Below are positions 1 to 9,623 of a DNA stretch of 62,588 bases, piece by piece. Origin of the DNA: Oscillospiraceae bacterium (GTDB lineage Bacteria; Bacillota; Clostridia; Oscillospirales; Acutalibacteraceae); contig WRDW01000006.1 in NCBI GenBank assembly GCA_009779995.1, positions 1 through 62,588 on the forward strand, in the 5' to 3' direction. A program made the translations under genes and the position numbers. Position 1 is the stretch's first letter. Every line of letters begins with the position of its first letter. Below the pieces are notes generated by a model. It was given only the letters and a program-made list of their open reading frames with translations. It ran no database searches and was not told the DNA's origin.

Positions 1-1
1 C

Positions 2-640
2 GCGGTGGACGGCGCGGACTTCGAGATCGAGGAGGGCGAGCTGGCCCTGATCGTGGGCGCCTCCGGCGCGGGCAAGACCACCATCCTGAACATCCTGGGC
101 GGGATGGACAGCGCCAGCGGCGGGCAGGTGCTCGTGGACGGCGAGGAGATCACGGCCTTCGGCAATAAAAGGCTGATCGAATACCGCCGCAACCAGGTGG
201 GCTTCGTGTTCCAGTTCTACAATCTGATTCCCAACCTGACGGCCCTGGAGAACGTGGAGATCGCCACGCAATTGAGCGCCGACCCCCTCCACCCGGCGGA
301 CGTACTGGAGCAGGTGGGCCTGGGGGAGCGCCTGAACAACTTCCCGGCGCAGCTCTCCGGCGGGGAGCAGCAGCGGGTGTCGATCGCGCGGGCCCTCGCG
401 AAAAACCCGAGGCTGCTGCTGTGCGACGAGCCCACCGGGGCCCTGGACGACACCACGGGCAAGCAGATTCTGCAATTGCTTCAAAAAACCTGCCGCGAGA
501 CCGGCACCACGGTGATCATCATCACCCACAACGCCGTCTTCGAGCCCATCGCCGACCGGGTGATTGTCATGCGCAGCGGGAAGATTCATGAAGTCCGCCG
601 CAACGAGGAGCCAAAGGACGTGGACGAGCTGGAGTGGTAG
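2..640 (+). CDS. ABC transporter ATP-binding protein, MacB/LolD type (5' truncated)
   Basis: This is the nucleotide-binding subunit of an ABC exporter; it hydrolyses ATP at the inner face of the membrane to power the FtsX-type permease that follows. Visible motifs are the Walker A (GASGAGKTT), Q-loop, signature LSGGEQQR, Walker [13 protein letters not shown] and the switch histidine in IITHN. The reading frame is open to the window edge and the usual N-terminal strand is missing, so the true start lies upstream; the GTG at position 5 is an internal Val codon. The combination LSGGEQQR plus DEPTGALD is typical of the MacB/LolD/FtsE class. It precedes the permease by about 110 bases that hold a palindromic repeat. 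The substrate cannot be read from sequence. Confidence 0.93.
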   Translation, partial: AVDGADFEIEEGELALIVGASGAGKTTILNILGGMDSASGGQVLVDGEEITAFGNKRLIEYRRNQVGFVFQFYNLIPNLTALENVEIATQLSADPLHPADVLEQVGLGERLNNFPAQLSGGEQQRVSIARALAKNPRLLLCDEPTGALDDTTGKQILQLLQKTCRETGTTVIIITHNAVFEPIADRVIVMRSGKIHEVRRNEEPKDVDELEW

Positions 641-653
641 GACGCTGAGCGTC

Positions 654-700
654 TCCCCCTCTGTCGCCTGCGGCGGCATCCCCCCTCGCAAGCGAGGGGT
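654..700. repeat. Palindromic repeat, family B copy 1
   Basis: A C-rich stretch containing the perfect hairpin CCCCTCGC-AA-GCGAGGGG (682-699), preceded by a smaller CGCC/GGCG hairpin. Related sequences occur near 37.9, 59.9, 61.7 and perhaps 62.4 kb. It lies between the ATPase and permease genes and could act as an attenuator, but the lack of a T-run argues against a simple terminator. Confidence 0.7.
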
Positions 701-754
701 CTTGGGATTGTGTTCATTGGTTCGAACATTACAGCATGGTTATGGAGGAACATC

Positions 755-3700
755 ATGACCAAAGCACTATTTCGCGACACCCTGCGTTCCATACGCAAAA
801 CGCTTTCGCGCTTCATCTCCATCGTCATCATCGTGGCGCTGGGGGTGGGCTTCTTCGCGGGGCTCAAGGCCGTCTCCCCCAACATGAAGGCCGCCGCCAA
901 TGATTTCTATGCCATGCACCGCCTGGCGAACCTCGTGGTGAACACCACCGTGGGCTTCGACGAGGAGGTGGTCAAGCAGGTGCTCACGATCCCGGGGGTG
1001 GAGAGCGCCACGCCCTCGCGCTCCGTAGACGGCATCCTCTATAAGCCAGACGGCTCCATGGAGCAGAGCATGAGCGGCACCGCCTACGTAATGCGCGTGA
1101 TAGGCTACGACTTTGACCAGGCCGTGGGCTCGGGCGCGGATAGGCTCAACCAGCTGGAGCTGGTGAAAGGGCGCTTCCCCGCGCGGTATGACGAGTGCGT
1201 GGTGAGCGTCTTCGAGAACAGGAACGAGCCGCAGCACTACACCGTGGGCCAGAATATACGAATCGTCGGCGACCACGAGGACATTTTAGACACTGTCAAG
1301 AGCGAATACTACACCGTCGTCGGGACGGTGCATACGCCCGAGTTCATCGCCATGGAGCTGGGGGCCAGCCAGGCGGGCGGCGGCGAGCTCTCGGGCTACA
1401 TCTACATCCCCGACGACGCCTTCCAGATCGATTACTACACCACGCTCTACGTGGGCGTGGAGGGCGCGGAACAATACGCCGCTTACACCCCCGCATACAA
1501 AGAACTGGTGCGCCAGGTGACCGAGCGCCTGGAGGCCGCCGGGCCCGTGATCGCCACGCGGCGCGCGCAGCGCATGAAGGACACCCTGGTTCCCCTGATC
1601 GAGGACGGGAAGCAGGAGCTGGCGCAGGCGAAGATCGAATTCGCGCGGCTCCAGGAGGCCGTGGCGGACGGCCCCGCGGAATACGCCAGGGGCAAGGCGG
1701 ACGCCGAGCGCCAGCTGGCCGAGGCCCGCAGGGAGCTGGCGGAGGCCCCGGCGAAATATGAGGCGGAGCTGGCGAAATACAACGAGGGCGTGGCGAAATA
1801 TAACGAGGCAAAGATACTCGTGGACCAGAACCCCGACGCCAGGGCGAGGTACGAGGCGGGGCAAAACGAGCTCGAACGCAAGCAGAACAGCTTCGAGCTG
1901 ACCCAATCGGCGGTGATCGCCGGGCAGAGCGCGCTGCGCGTGGCCAAATCGGCCCTGAACAGCGGCGAGGACCAGCGCATCCAGAACGCCCTGGACATAT
2001 TATCGATCTACCTGCCCATAGAGGAGAGCGACAGGACCGTGGACGGCCTGCGCATCCGCGTGGCGGAGATGGAGATCGACCTGGCCGAGGCCGAGGCGGA
2101 GCTGGCCGAGAAGGAGCAGCTGTTGAACGAGGGCAAGGCGCAGCTGAAGGAGGCCGAAAAGCTCATCAAGCAGCTCGACGAGTACGACAAGGCCTCCAGG
2201 GAGCTCAACGCGGCCTTTGCGCAGCTGGAGAAGGCCAAATACGACATAGAGCACGGGGCGGAAAAGATCGCCGAGGCCGAGGCCGAGATGCAAAGGCGCC
2301 TGGAGGAGGAGGGGCGCAAGCTGGCCAACGCCCTCACCCGGGAGATCACCGGGGCGCAGGAGGTGGCCAACGGCGAGCGCAAGGTGCGCCGGGCCGAGAG
2401 CGGCCTGGAGGCCGCCGAGAACCCCCAGTGGTTCGTGCTGGATAGGGACGAGTTCGCGGGATACACCAACTACGGCGACACCGCCGACAACATGGAGCAG
2501 TTCGCGCTGATTTTCCCCGTGCTGTTCTTCCTCATCGCGGCCCTGGTGAGCCTGACCACCATGACGCGCATGGTGGAGGACGAGCGCACCCAGCTGGGCG
2601 TGCTGAAGGCCACGGGCTACCCCGCCTTTGCCATCGCGTTCAAGTATTTGTTTTACGCCTTCACGGCGGGGCTGCTGGGCTGTATCCTGGGCCTGGCGCT
2701 GGGCTTCACGTTCATCCCCCTGGCGATCTTCACGGCCTACCAGGTGCTCTACCTTATCCCCGCCATGACGCCGCGCTTCTTCCTGGATACGGCCGCCGTG
2801 GGCCTCGCGGCCGCGCTGGTCTCCACGGTGGGGGCGGTGCTGTTCTCGGTGTTCCAGGCCATGCGCAACCGCCCCGCCGAGCTCATGCGCCCCAAAGCGC
2901 CAAAAGCGGGCAAGCGCGTGTTCCTGGAGTGGAAGCTCTTCGCCCCCATCTGGCGGCGGCTGGGCTTCAACGGGAAAGTGACCGTGCGCAACCTCATGCG
3001 CAACAAAAAGCGCTTTTTGATGACCTTCGCGGGCATCATGGGCTGCACGGCGCTGCTGCTCACGGGCTTCGGCATAGGCAACTCCATCGGCACCATGCTC
3101 GATAAGCAGTTCGGCCCGGACAGCGTGATGAGCTTCGACGCCCAGGCCCTGCTCCAGGCCCCCCTGCAGCCCGCCGACGCCCCCGCCCTGCTGGGTAAAG
3201 TCTTCAGCGACGAACGCATCGCCGGGGTGCTGCCCGTGTTCATGAAGAAGATGTACGGCGCGGCGCCGGGCTACGACCACCAGATCGACGTGACCATCGT
3301 GGTGACGCAGGACAAGGACGCCGTGCCCGACTTCGCCAAGCTGCGCGACGAAAAGACCGGCGCGCCGCTGGACGTCACCGACGAGGGCTGCTTCATCGGC
3401 GGCAAGATGGCGGAGCTGTACAACCTGAAAGCGGGGGACACGATCACGGTGCAGTCCGGCCCGGAGAAGGCGGAGATTCCGGTGGCGGGCATCACGCGCA
3501 ACTACGTGTACCACTACATCTATATGACGCCCACGGTCTACGAGCGCAGCTTCGGGACGGCCACCACCTACAACGTGGTGCTCATGCGCGTGCAGCCGGA
3601 GCTCACGCGGCTCAACCGGGGCAGCGACGCGGAGCGCAGCGCCGTGAAGGAGACCCGCACCGCCCTGGCGCGGGACCTCGGCGACACGGCGGAGGTTATC

Positions 3701-4159
3701 ACGGTGGTGTACAACTCCACCATCGTGGAGAAGGTGCGCAGCATGACCGACGTGATGCGCAACGTGGTGGTGGCGGTATTTACGATTGCGGCGGGCGCTC
3801 TTGCGTTTGTCGTGCTCTACAACCTGAACAATATCAACATCTACGAGCGCATACGGGAGCTGGCTACAATCAAGGTGCTGGGCTTCTACGACAAAGAGGC
3901 CGACATGTTCATCTACCGGGAGAACATCATCACCACCATCCTGGGCATAGGCGCGGGCCTCGCCGTGGGCGTGCCCATACACGCCTTCGTCATCCGCGCC
4001 GCGGAGATCGAGAGCATGATGTTCGTGCGCCAGCTGGCCGCGCCGAATTTCTACGCGGCGGCCATCATCACGGGGCTGTTCGCCGTGGCCATCAACCTGC
4101 TGATGCACAAGCGCATCAAGGAGATCAACATGGTGGAGGCGCTCAAGAGCGTGGAGTAG
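755..4159 (+). CDS. ABC transporter permease, double FtsX domain with long coiled coil
   Basis: Membrane subunit of the exporter encoded with the preceding ATPase; 1134 residues. The ATG at 755 is chosen because GGAGGA lies 5 bases upstream; the open frame begins earlier at a TTG without a site. There is one N-terminal membrane helix (about residues 18-38), then an extracellular domain including a long Glu/Ala/Lys/Leu-rich coiled coil (roughly 285-565), then an FtsX block of three helices (about 595-730). A second extracellular domain follows, and the C-terminal FtsX block ends at the stop. This is the layout of large Firmicute MacB/FtsX-like permeases, which are often tied to peptide or lipid handling or envelope stress. 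The actual substrate is unknown. Confidence 0.88.
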   Translation: MTKALFRDTLRSIRKTLSRFISIVIIVALGVGFFAGLKAVSPNMKAAANDFYAMHRLANLVVNTTVGFDEEVVKQVLTIPGVESATPSRSVDGILYKPDGSMEQSMSGTAYVMRVIGYDFDQAVGSGADRLNQLELVKGRFPARYDECVVSVFENRNEPQHYTVGQNIRIVGDHEDILDTVKSEYYTVVGTVHTPEFIAMELGASQAGGGELSGYIYIPDDAFQIDYYTTLYVGVEGAEQYAAYTPAYKELVRQVTERLEAAGPVIATRRAQRMKDTLVPLIEDGKQELAQAKIEFARLQEAVADGPAEYARGKADAERQLAEARRELAEAPAKYEAELAKYNEGVAKYNEAKILVDQNPDARARYEAGQNELERKQNSFELTQSAVIAGQSALRVAKSALNSGEDQRIQNALDILSIYLPIEESDRTVDGLRIRVAEMEIDLAEAEAELAEKEQLLNEGKAQLKEAEKLIKQLDEYDKASRELNAAFAQLEKAKYDIEHGAEKIAEAEAEMQRRLEEEGRKLANALTREITGAQEVANGERKVRRAESGLEAAENPQWFVLDRDEFAGYTNYGDTADNMEQFALIFPVLFFLIAALVSLTTMTRMVEDERTQLGVLKATGYPAFAIAFKYLFYAFTAGLLGCILGLALGFTFIPLAIFTAYQVLYLIPAMTPRFFLDTAAVGLAAALVSTVGAVLFSVFQAMRNRPAELMRPKAPKAGKRVFLEWKLFAPIWRRLGFNGKVTVRNLMRNKKRFLMTFAGIMGCTALLLTGFGIGNSIGTMLDKQFGPDSVMSFDAQALLQAPLQPADAPALLGKVFSDERIAGVLPVFMKKMYGAAPGYDHQIDVTIVVTQDKDAVPDFAKLRDEKTGAPLDVTDEGCFIGGKMAELYNLKAGDTITVQSGPEKAEIPVAGITRNYVYHYIYMTPTVYERSFGTATTYNVVLMRVQPELTRLNRGSDAERSAVKETRTALARDLGDTAEVITVVYNSTIVEKVRSMTDVMRNVVVAVFTIAAGALAFVVLYNLNNINIYERIRELATIKVLGFYDKEADMFIYRENIITTILGIGAGLAVGVPIHAFVIRAAEIESMMFVRQLAAPNFYAAAIITGLFAVAINLLMHKRIKEINMVEALKSVE

Positions 4160-4171
4160 GGGAGGTTCTCA

Positions 4172-5083
4172 ATGAACAAAAGAACACCGCATATCGTCCA
4201 GTACCAGGGTTCAAAGCGAATCCTGGCGCCCCAAATTTTGCAGTATATGCCAAGCCGTTTTGAGCGCCTGTATGAGCCTTTCTCGGGGATGGCCGCAATT
4301 TCAATTGCCGTGGCACAGGAGAAGCGAACCGGGATTTATCATATAAACGATATAAATGCCCCGCTGGTGGGCTTGTTGAGCGCCGCAATTGATGAGCCAG
4401 ACGCGCTCGTGAGCAGGTATACCTTTCTTTGGAAGGAACAATTTGATTACGGTACAGAGCACGAGCGGCATTTCTACGAGGTGCGTCGGCGCTTTAACGC
4501 GGGCGAGAAAAGTCCTGAAAACATGCTCTACTTGCTGGCCCGCTGCGTCAAGGGAGCTGTCCGTTACGGAAAAGATGGGAATTTCAACCAGTCTCCCGAT
4601 CGGCGTCGGCACGGCACAAGTCCTGAAAATATAAAAGAAAATATAAATGCCGTTTCTTCCCTGCTCAGAGGGAAAAGCGCGTTTTCCGCATTGGATTACC
4701 GGGAAATATTTGAAATGGCGGGCCCCGGGGATTTGGTCTACATGGATCCCCCATATCAGGGCACAACAAATGTACGGGACAATCGCTATTACGCCGGTGT
4801 ACCCTTCGCCGAATTTGCCGCTGCGCTGGAATCCCTGAATCGTAAAAACGTCGATTTTCTTATCAGTTACGACGGCGCATGCGGCGGCAAGGAATACGGT
4901 GAGGAGCTGCCGAAGGAGCTGGAGTGCAAAAAGCTTCTGCTCAACGCGGGAAGGTCGACGCAAGCCACGCTGCTCGGCCAAAGAGCCACCACCTATGAAG
5001 CGTTATATATCAGTAGGAATCTGCAGCCATATACGCAGTTCGTTCCCCGTCAAATGTCATTTTTGGAGGTTGTTGCCCAGTGA
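4172..5083 (+). CDS. DNA adenine N6-methyltransferase, D12 class
   Basis: Transfers a methyl group from S-adenosylmethionine to adenine in a specific DNA site; 303 residues. The D12-class motifs are in order: an N-terminal QYQGSKR, an FxG-type SAM-binding loop in YEPFSGMAA, and the catalytic DPPY in VYMDPPYQG near residue 190. GGGAGG precedes the ATG. The stop overlaps the GTG start of the HNH nuclease gene by four bases, so the two are translationally coupled. Both genes are visibly AT-richer than the flanking transporter and aminotransferase genes, suggesting acquisition. Most likely the modification half of a type II restriction-modification system; the recognition site is not predictable. 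A lone regulatory methylase is less likely given the coupled nuclease. Confidence 0.88.
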   Translation: MNKRTPHIVQYQGSKRILAPQILQYMPSRFERLYEPFSGMAAISIAVAQEKRTGIYHINDINAPLVGLLSAAIDEPDALVSRYTFLWKEQFDYGTEHERHFYEVRRRFNAGEKSPENMLYLLARCVKGAVRYGKDGNFNQSPDRRRHGTSPENIKENINAVSSLLRGKSAFSALDYREIFEMAGPGDLVYMDPPYQGTTNVRDNRYYAGVPFAEFAAALESLNRKNVDFLISYDGACGGKEYGEELPKELECKKLLLNAGRSTQATLLGQRATTYEALYISRNLQPYTQFVPRQMSFLEVVAQ

Positions 5084-5781
5084 ATTATTCACAGGAGTTC
5101 CTGGCGATTCTCAATGCTGTCTCCGCCAAAAGGCCGAGGACCGTCATACAGCACATTCTTCAAAACGGCTTTATCACCTCCGAAGAGCTAAAAAATACCT
5201 ACGGATACGACCATCCGCCTAGGGCGGTCAGAGATGTGCGTGATTATGGCATTCCGATCATTACATATCGGGTTGCGGGCAGCAACGGAAGAAGCATAGC
5301 CGCATATAAATTCGGCGACCCGAGCCAGGCTGTAAACAGTCTGTCAAAAGCGTTCGGACGGACTGCCCTTGCCAAAGCAATAAAGCAGGCCCTGATTGAA
5401 AAATACGGGGTCAAGTGTTTTGTATACCTTGAGCGCATGGAAGAGAACATCCTGCAGGTGGATCACAGAGTACCGTATGAAATAGATGGTGAGCAGGACG
5501 TCCGGGACATCGAAGTGTTCATGCTGCTGTGCCCCTCGGCCAACCGTGCGAAATCCTGGTCATGTGAGCACTGCGAAAACTGGATAAAGAAAGACGCATC
5601 GTTTTGCCTTCGCTGCTTTTGGGCATACCCGGAAGGCTATGACCATATCGCCGGACGATATGAAAAAGTCATCCATGTTGTGTTCACGGGAGACGAAATC
5701 GAGGATTACAACAAATTAATTCAAATGTCCGGCGCGGACAATGCACAAAAAGCGATCAAGAAGCTCATTCACGACCTGTAA
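5080..5781 (+). CDS. HNH endonuclease, probable restriction enzyme
   Basis: 233 residues starting at a GTG that overlaps the methylase stop (GTGA). The HNH core is visible as LQVDHRVPYE followed by MLLCPSANRAKSWS. A four-cysteine zinc knuckle (CEHC and CLRC) comes next, as in many HNH nucleases. The N-terminal 90 residues contain a winged-helix-like segment (ITSEELKNTYGYDH) that may recognise DNA. Coupling to an adenine methylase makes a type II restriction endonuclease the best reading. The specific specificity family was not recognised, and a nicking or modification-dependent enzyme cannot be excluded. Confidence 0.75.
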   Translation: MNYSQEFLAILNAVSAKRPRTVIQHILQNGFITSEELKNTYGYDHPPRAVRDVRDYGIPIITYRVAGSNGRSIAAYKFGDPSQAVNSLSKAFGRTALAKAIKQALIEKYGVKCFVYLERMEENILQVDHRVPYEIDGEQDVRDIEVFMLLCPSANRAKSWSCEHCENWIKKDASFCLRCFWAYPEGYDHIAGRYEKVIHVVFTGDEIEDYNKLIQMSGADNAQKAIKKLIHDL

Positions 5782-5793
5782 AGGAGCCACCCC

Positions 5794-7002
5794 ATGCCCA
5801 AACCCACCATAGCCCAACGCATGTCCCTGCTCCACACGGAATCCGCGTTCCAGATCCTTGCCAAGGCCCAGGCACTGGAGGCGCGGGGCAGGCATATCAT
5901 CCACATGGAGATCGGCCAGCCGGATTTCAAAACGCCGCAAAATATCATCGACGCCGCCTGCCGCGCCATGAACGAGGGCTACACCGGCTATACGCCCACG
6001 CCGGGGCTGCTACAGGCGCGCAGGGCGATAGCCGGGTACGCGGCCCGGCAGAAGAACATCGCCACCAACGAGGACGAGATCGTGATTGTGCCCGGCGGCA
6101 AGCCGGTGATGTTCTACACCATGCTGATGCTGGTGAACCCCGGGGACGAGGTGGTCTACCCCAACCCCTCCTTCCCGATTTACGAATCCTGCATCAACTT
6201 CGCCGGAGGCGTGCCCGTGCCGCTGCGATTGAGCGCCGAGAACGGCTTCCGGCTGGACATAGAGGAATTCAAGCGGCTCATCACGCCGAAAACCAAGCTG
6301 GTGATCATCAACAGCCCATCCAACCCAACCGGCGGCGTGTTCACCCCTGAGGACGTGCTTGCCATCGCCGAAATCCTGCAAGACCGCCCGGACATATTTA
6401 TCCTGTCGGACGAAATCTACGACCGGCTGATCTTCGAGGGACAGGCCTTCTCCATCGCGTCGCTGCCGGGCTTCAAGGACAGGACGGTCATCCTGGACGG
6501 CTTCTCCAAAACCTACGCCATGACGGGCTGGCGCCTGGGCTACGCCATTTTGCACCCGGAATTGGCGGCGCACATGTCCATGCTGATGGTCAACTCCAAC
6601 TCCTGCGCCGCGGCCTTCTCGCAGGTGGCTGCCATCGAGGCCCTCACCGGCCCGCAGACGGCCGTGGACGCCATGCGCGCGGCCTTCATGGAGCGGCGCG
6701 ACGTACTTGTCGAAGCGCTGAACAAAATCGACGGCATACGCTGCCGCCTGCCGGGGGGCGCGTTCTATGCCTTCCCGGACATCTCGGCCTTCGGCCTCCC
6801 CAGCGAGGTGTTTGCCGCCCGGCTGCTGGAGGAGGCGGGCGTGGCCGCGGCCCACGGCACGGCCTTCGGGGCCTTCGGCGAAGGCTACCTGCGGCTCTCC
6901 TACGCCACGAGCATCGAAAACATCAGGCTTGCGGTGGAGCGCATCGAGAGGTTCGCCGCCGCCTGTTATTCCTGCTCCCTAATCCGCCCGGCCAGCGAAT
7001 AA
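5794..7002 (+). CDS. Class I/II pyridoxal-phosphate aminotransferase
   Basis: A cytosolic PLP-dependent aminotransferase of 402 residues, similar to aspartate aminotransferases of the AspC/AlaT type. The PLP lysine lies in DGFSKTYAMTGWRLGY. Other conserved elements are the NPSNPTGG loop, the SDEIYDRL aspartate that pairs with the PLP nitrogen, and the C-terminal RLSYA arginine that binds the substrate carboxylate. AAAGGAG lies just before the ATG. The 3' end overlaps the end of the convergent beta-helix gene by 37 bases. The amino donor and acceptor cannot be told from sequence alone. Confidence 0.9.
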   Translation: MPKPTIAQRMSLLHTESAFQILAKAQALEARGRHIIHMEIGQPDFKTPQNIIDAACRAMNEGYTGYTPTPGLLQARRAIAGYAARQKNIATNEDEIVIVPGGKPVMFYTMLMLVNPGDEVVYPNPSFPIYESCINFAGGVPVPLRLSAENGFRLDIEEFKRLITPKTKLVIINSPSNPTGGVFTPEDVLAIAEILQDRPDIFILSDEIYDRLIFEGQAFSIASLPGFKDRTVILDGFSKTYAMTGWRLGYAILHPELAAHMSMLMVNSNSCAAAFSQVAAIEALTGPQTAVDAMRAAFMERRDVLVEALNKIDGIRCRLPGGAFYAFPDISAFGLPSEVFAARLLEEAGVAAAHGTAFGAFGEGYLRLSYATSIENIRLAVERIERFAAACYSCSLIRPASE

Positions 7003-9449
7003 TCCCAAATCTCAAACCCCAATTCAGTCACAGCAGGGGAGTTGAGCGCCAGGGTAAAATCATTGCCCTCGGGGTCTCTGAACAGCGGATCGACGAACAG
7101 GGCGTTCTGGTAGTAGCCGAGGCGTCGCATCTCCGGGAGAGCCAGCTTGCCGTTCTCCCCCGAGAGGGGCCTGCGGGGATTGGCGTAGTCGTAGAGCAAA
7201 TTGCCGTCGTCGCGGAATTTACCCTGCTGCACGCTGGTGTAGATGGGCTGGCTGTCGCTGACGATGATGTTGCGCTCGAAGATGGCGCTGGTGTGCTCTT
7301 CTTTGCGGGAGACGCGAATCTGCCCCTCGCCGCTGAAAGCGAAGATGTTGTTGCGAACAAGATTTTCTTTCCCATAGTGCTGGTGGAAGCTCTGCGAGCC
7401 GCATCTGTAAGCGAGATTTTTCTCTATCAGCTGGCCGGTGCTGCCCTCGTCCGGGTAGATGCCCCAGCCGCCGTAGCCGCCCTGGAGGGGGTCGGCGGCG
7501 ACATCGTAAATGTGATTGCCGCGGATGACGGAATTCGGCTGCATCCCCAGGGTGTAGATGCCCCCCATGTCGCTCAGCCAGCCCTGGCCGATCTGGTAGA
7601 TCAGGTTGTATTCAATGGAGACATAGTCGGTGGGGTTCTCGGCGTAGCCCCACACCCAGCCGCTGGAAATGGCGCTGTAGTAGCCGTCGAAAATCTCGTT
7701 ATGGGAAATTTCCACGTGATGCGCGTGGATGTTCAGCACCCCGATGGCGTTGAAGAAGCGCCTGCCATAGTGGGCGATAAGATTATTTTTTACGGTAATA
7801 TTGCTGTTGGGCGTATCGTATTTGCCTTCGATGAACACCGCGTTGCCGCCGATTCGGGTGAACTCGCAGCCCGTTACAGCGCTGCCGTGTACGTTTTCTG
7901 CGAATTTCAGGGCCGTGGCGCCGATGTTCTCGAACTTGCACCGGTCAAAGCGCACCCCCGTGCTGTTGGTGACCAGCACACAGGGCCGCACATTGTAGGC
8001 CGCCTGAGAGGAGTCCCGATTTGCATAGTCCCAGCCGGCGTCGGCGGGCATCCCCCAGCCGTAGTCTATGCCGTCCGGCATGTTCCACGCGCTGTTCTTG
8101 AATGCAATTCCCCGAAAGGTCACGTTCTCCGCGCCGTCAATGGTCAGCAGGCGCTCGTTGATCCCCGCATACAACACTGTATTTTCCATATCCTCGCCCT
8201 CAAAGGGGATATAGGAGAGCTTCCCGCTGTCCCTGTCCAAATACCATTGCCCCGGCTCTTTCAATTCCTCGAACACGTTTTCCAGGAAGTACCTGTCATT
8301 CCTATTCACCGTCATGGCGGAGGGGCGCTCCCACACGAGCTCCCGCGTGCTATCGCCGTAGGAAACCAGTCCGGTAATCTCGTCCTTCCAGAAGTGCAGC
8401 ACCCGCAGCGTGACGTCCTCCAGGGCGTGGAACTGCCGCAGGTCCCCGGGCTTGGCAAAAAAGGAGCGGAAACTGCTGTGGTATTGCGGCTGTGTATCGT
8501 GCGCGAGCATCTGCGCGCCCTCCACGCCGCCCACGAAGAGATACCCTTCCGCCGGGTAGCGCGGCCTGTTCAATTGCTTTTCCGGGTCGGGATGGTACAG
8601 CGAGGTGAAGTAGTCGCCCTCCATCTGCGCGGACCAGCAGGCCACGCCGTTCGCCTCGTCCGCCTGCCAGCCGGAAACTTCTTTCGCGCCGGTGAAGACG
8701 ACCTCCTCCCCGGGCACGTTCCGGAAGGTCACGTTTTTCAGCCCGTCAAGTTCCAGGGGCTGCGCGTAGCTGCCGCCCTTCAGCCACACGGTCGTTTGCG
8801 CATCGCCGGTGCGGGTATACAAAAAATCCAACAGTTCTTCTTCAGAGGCAATCAAAATATCGCCAGCCTGCATGAGAAATTCTCCTTCGTCGTAGGGGAT
8901 GAGCGCCCGCTCGGCAAGGGGCTCGGGGAAGACCGGCGTGATCACCGGCTGTTCGGGGACGAAGCTGCGGGCGTAGTCGGCGGCGCCATAGGCGGCAAAG
9001 CCCAGCGCGAACACGGCGGTGGATGCCGCCAGCGCCCAGACGCCCTTGCGGTTTTGCTTCCACATCGCCCTCAGCAGCAGCGCGAAGGGCACCAGCAGCT
9101 GCGCCGCCGCCAGGGGCACGGCGATGGCCGCCGCCGTCTCGGCCATGTGCCTGCCGTAGTAGGTCGGCCCGATCCAGTTGTTGACGATGGCGCTCCCCGC
9201 GATGAGCGCCGTGGCGAACACCAGCGTGGACAGCAGGGTCTTCCAAACAAGCGCCTTTTTGCGCTCGCCCCGCGCCCACAGCACCAGCAGAGACAGCGCC
9301 ATGGCTGCCAGCAGCGCTGCCACCACCGCGAAGGGGTACACGCCCGGCTGCCAGTTGACGTAGGTGTCGCAGTACCATGCCATGGCTGCGGGAACGGCGG
9401 CCGCCAGGCCGATGGAGAAGATGGTTTGCAGCGTGGACTGTTTTTTCAT
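6966..9449 (-). CDS. Membrane-anchored right-handed beta-helix protein (pectate-lyase-like fold)
   Basis: 827 residues. The ATG at 9449 is chosen because AAAGGAG lies 11 bases upstream; the frame extends ten codons further without a site. Five predicted membrane helices (about residues 8-25, 38-60, 69-90, 108-130, 138-158) precede a Pro-rich linker and a large exported domain. That domain has short repeated turns such as NVTFRGIAF, NITVKNNLIA, HHVEISHNEIF and NSVIRGNHIYD, the signature of a right-handed parallel beta-helix as in polysaccharide lyases and glycosidases. Five helices would put the catalytic part outside the cell. The N-terminal module resembles those of the proteins at 15805-19047 and 19091-20881. 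Substrate unknown; likely a polysaccharide. Confidence 0.75.
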   Translation of the reverse strand: MKKQSTLQTIFSIGLAAAVPAAMAWYCDTYVNWQPGVYPFAVVAALLAAMALSLLVLWARGERKKALVWKTLLSTLVFATALIAGSAIVNNWIGPTYYGRHMAETAAAIAVPLAAAQLLVPFALLLRAMWKQNRKGVWALAASTAVFALGFAAYGAADYARSFVPEQPVITPVFPEPLAERALIPYDEGEFLMQAGDILIASEEELLDFLYTRTGDAQTTVWLKGGSYAQPLELDGLKNVTFRNVPGEEVVFTGAKEVSGWQADEANGVACWSAQMEGDYFTSLYHPDPEKQLNRPRYPAEGYLFVGGVEGAQMLAHDTQPQYHSSFRSFFAKPGDLRQFHALEDVTLRVLHFWKDEITGLVSYGDSTRELVWERPSAMTVNRNDRYFLENVFEELKEPGQWYLDRDSGKLSYIPFEGEDMENTVLYAGINERLLTIDGAENVTFRGIAFKNSAWNMPDGIDYGWGMPADAGWDYANRDSSQAAYNVRPCVLVTNSTGVRFDRCKFENIGATALKFAENVHGSAVTGCEFTRIGGNAVFIEGKYDTPNSNITVKNNLIAHYGRRFFNAIGVLNIHAHHVEISHNEIFDGYYSAISSGWVWGYAENPTDYVSIEYNLIYQIGQGWLSDMGGIYTLGMQPNSVIRGNHIYDVAADPLQGGYGGWGIYPDEGSTGQLIEKNLAYRCGSQSFHQHYGKENLVRNNIFAFSGEGQIRVSRKEEHTSAIFERNIIVSDSQPIYTSVQQGKFRDDGNLLYDYANPRRPLSGENGKLALPEMRRLGYYQNALFVDPLFRDPEGNDFTLALNSPAVTELGFEIWDYSLAGRIREQE

Positions 9450-9553
9450 GGGAAAATTCGCTCCTTTGCGTAAAATCAAGTTCTCAAAAATGCGCCTTCA
9501 TGTGCCCGCACAATTTTTCATGCGCGGCGGGAGGATTTGCTCTCTGCACCCGG

Positions 9554-9582
9554 GGCCGCAGGGGACGCCGTCCCCTGCGGCC
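9554..9582. repeat. Perfect 14-bp-arm palindrome, family C
   Basis: Arms 9554-9567 and 9569-9582 are exact reverse complements around a single C. It sits between the beta-helix gene and the tpiA 3' end. It may act as a terminator for tpiA on the minus strand. A looser relative is at 27329-27393. Confidence 0.7.
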
Positions 9583-9623
9583 TGCGCACCCTCCGCCTGC
9601 GCAGCGGCTGCAAAAGCAGCGTT

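Noticed and set aside
2000-4108. 702-codon minus-strand open frame opposite the ABC permease
   Set aside because: It is a GC-bias shadow: His/Arg/Gly/Val-rich without domains, and the plus strand carries clear FtsX motifs.
7293-9473. 726-codon plus-strand open frame opposite the beta-helix gene
   Set aside because: Low-quality composition without motifs; the minus strand has clear membrane and beta-helix features.
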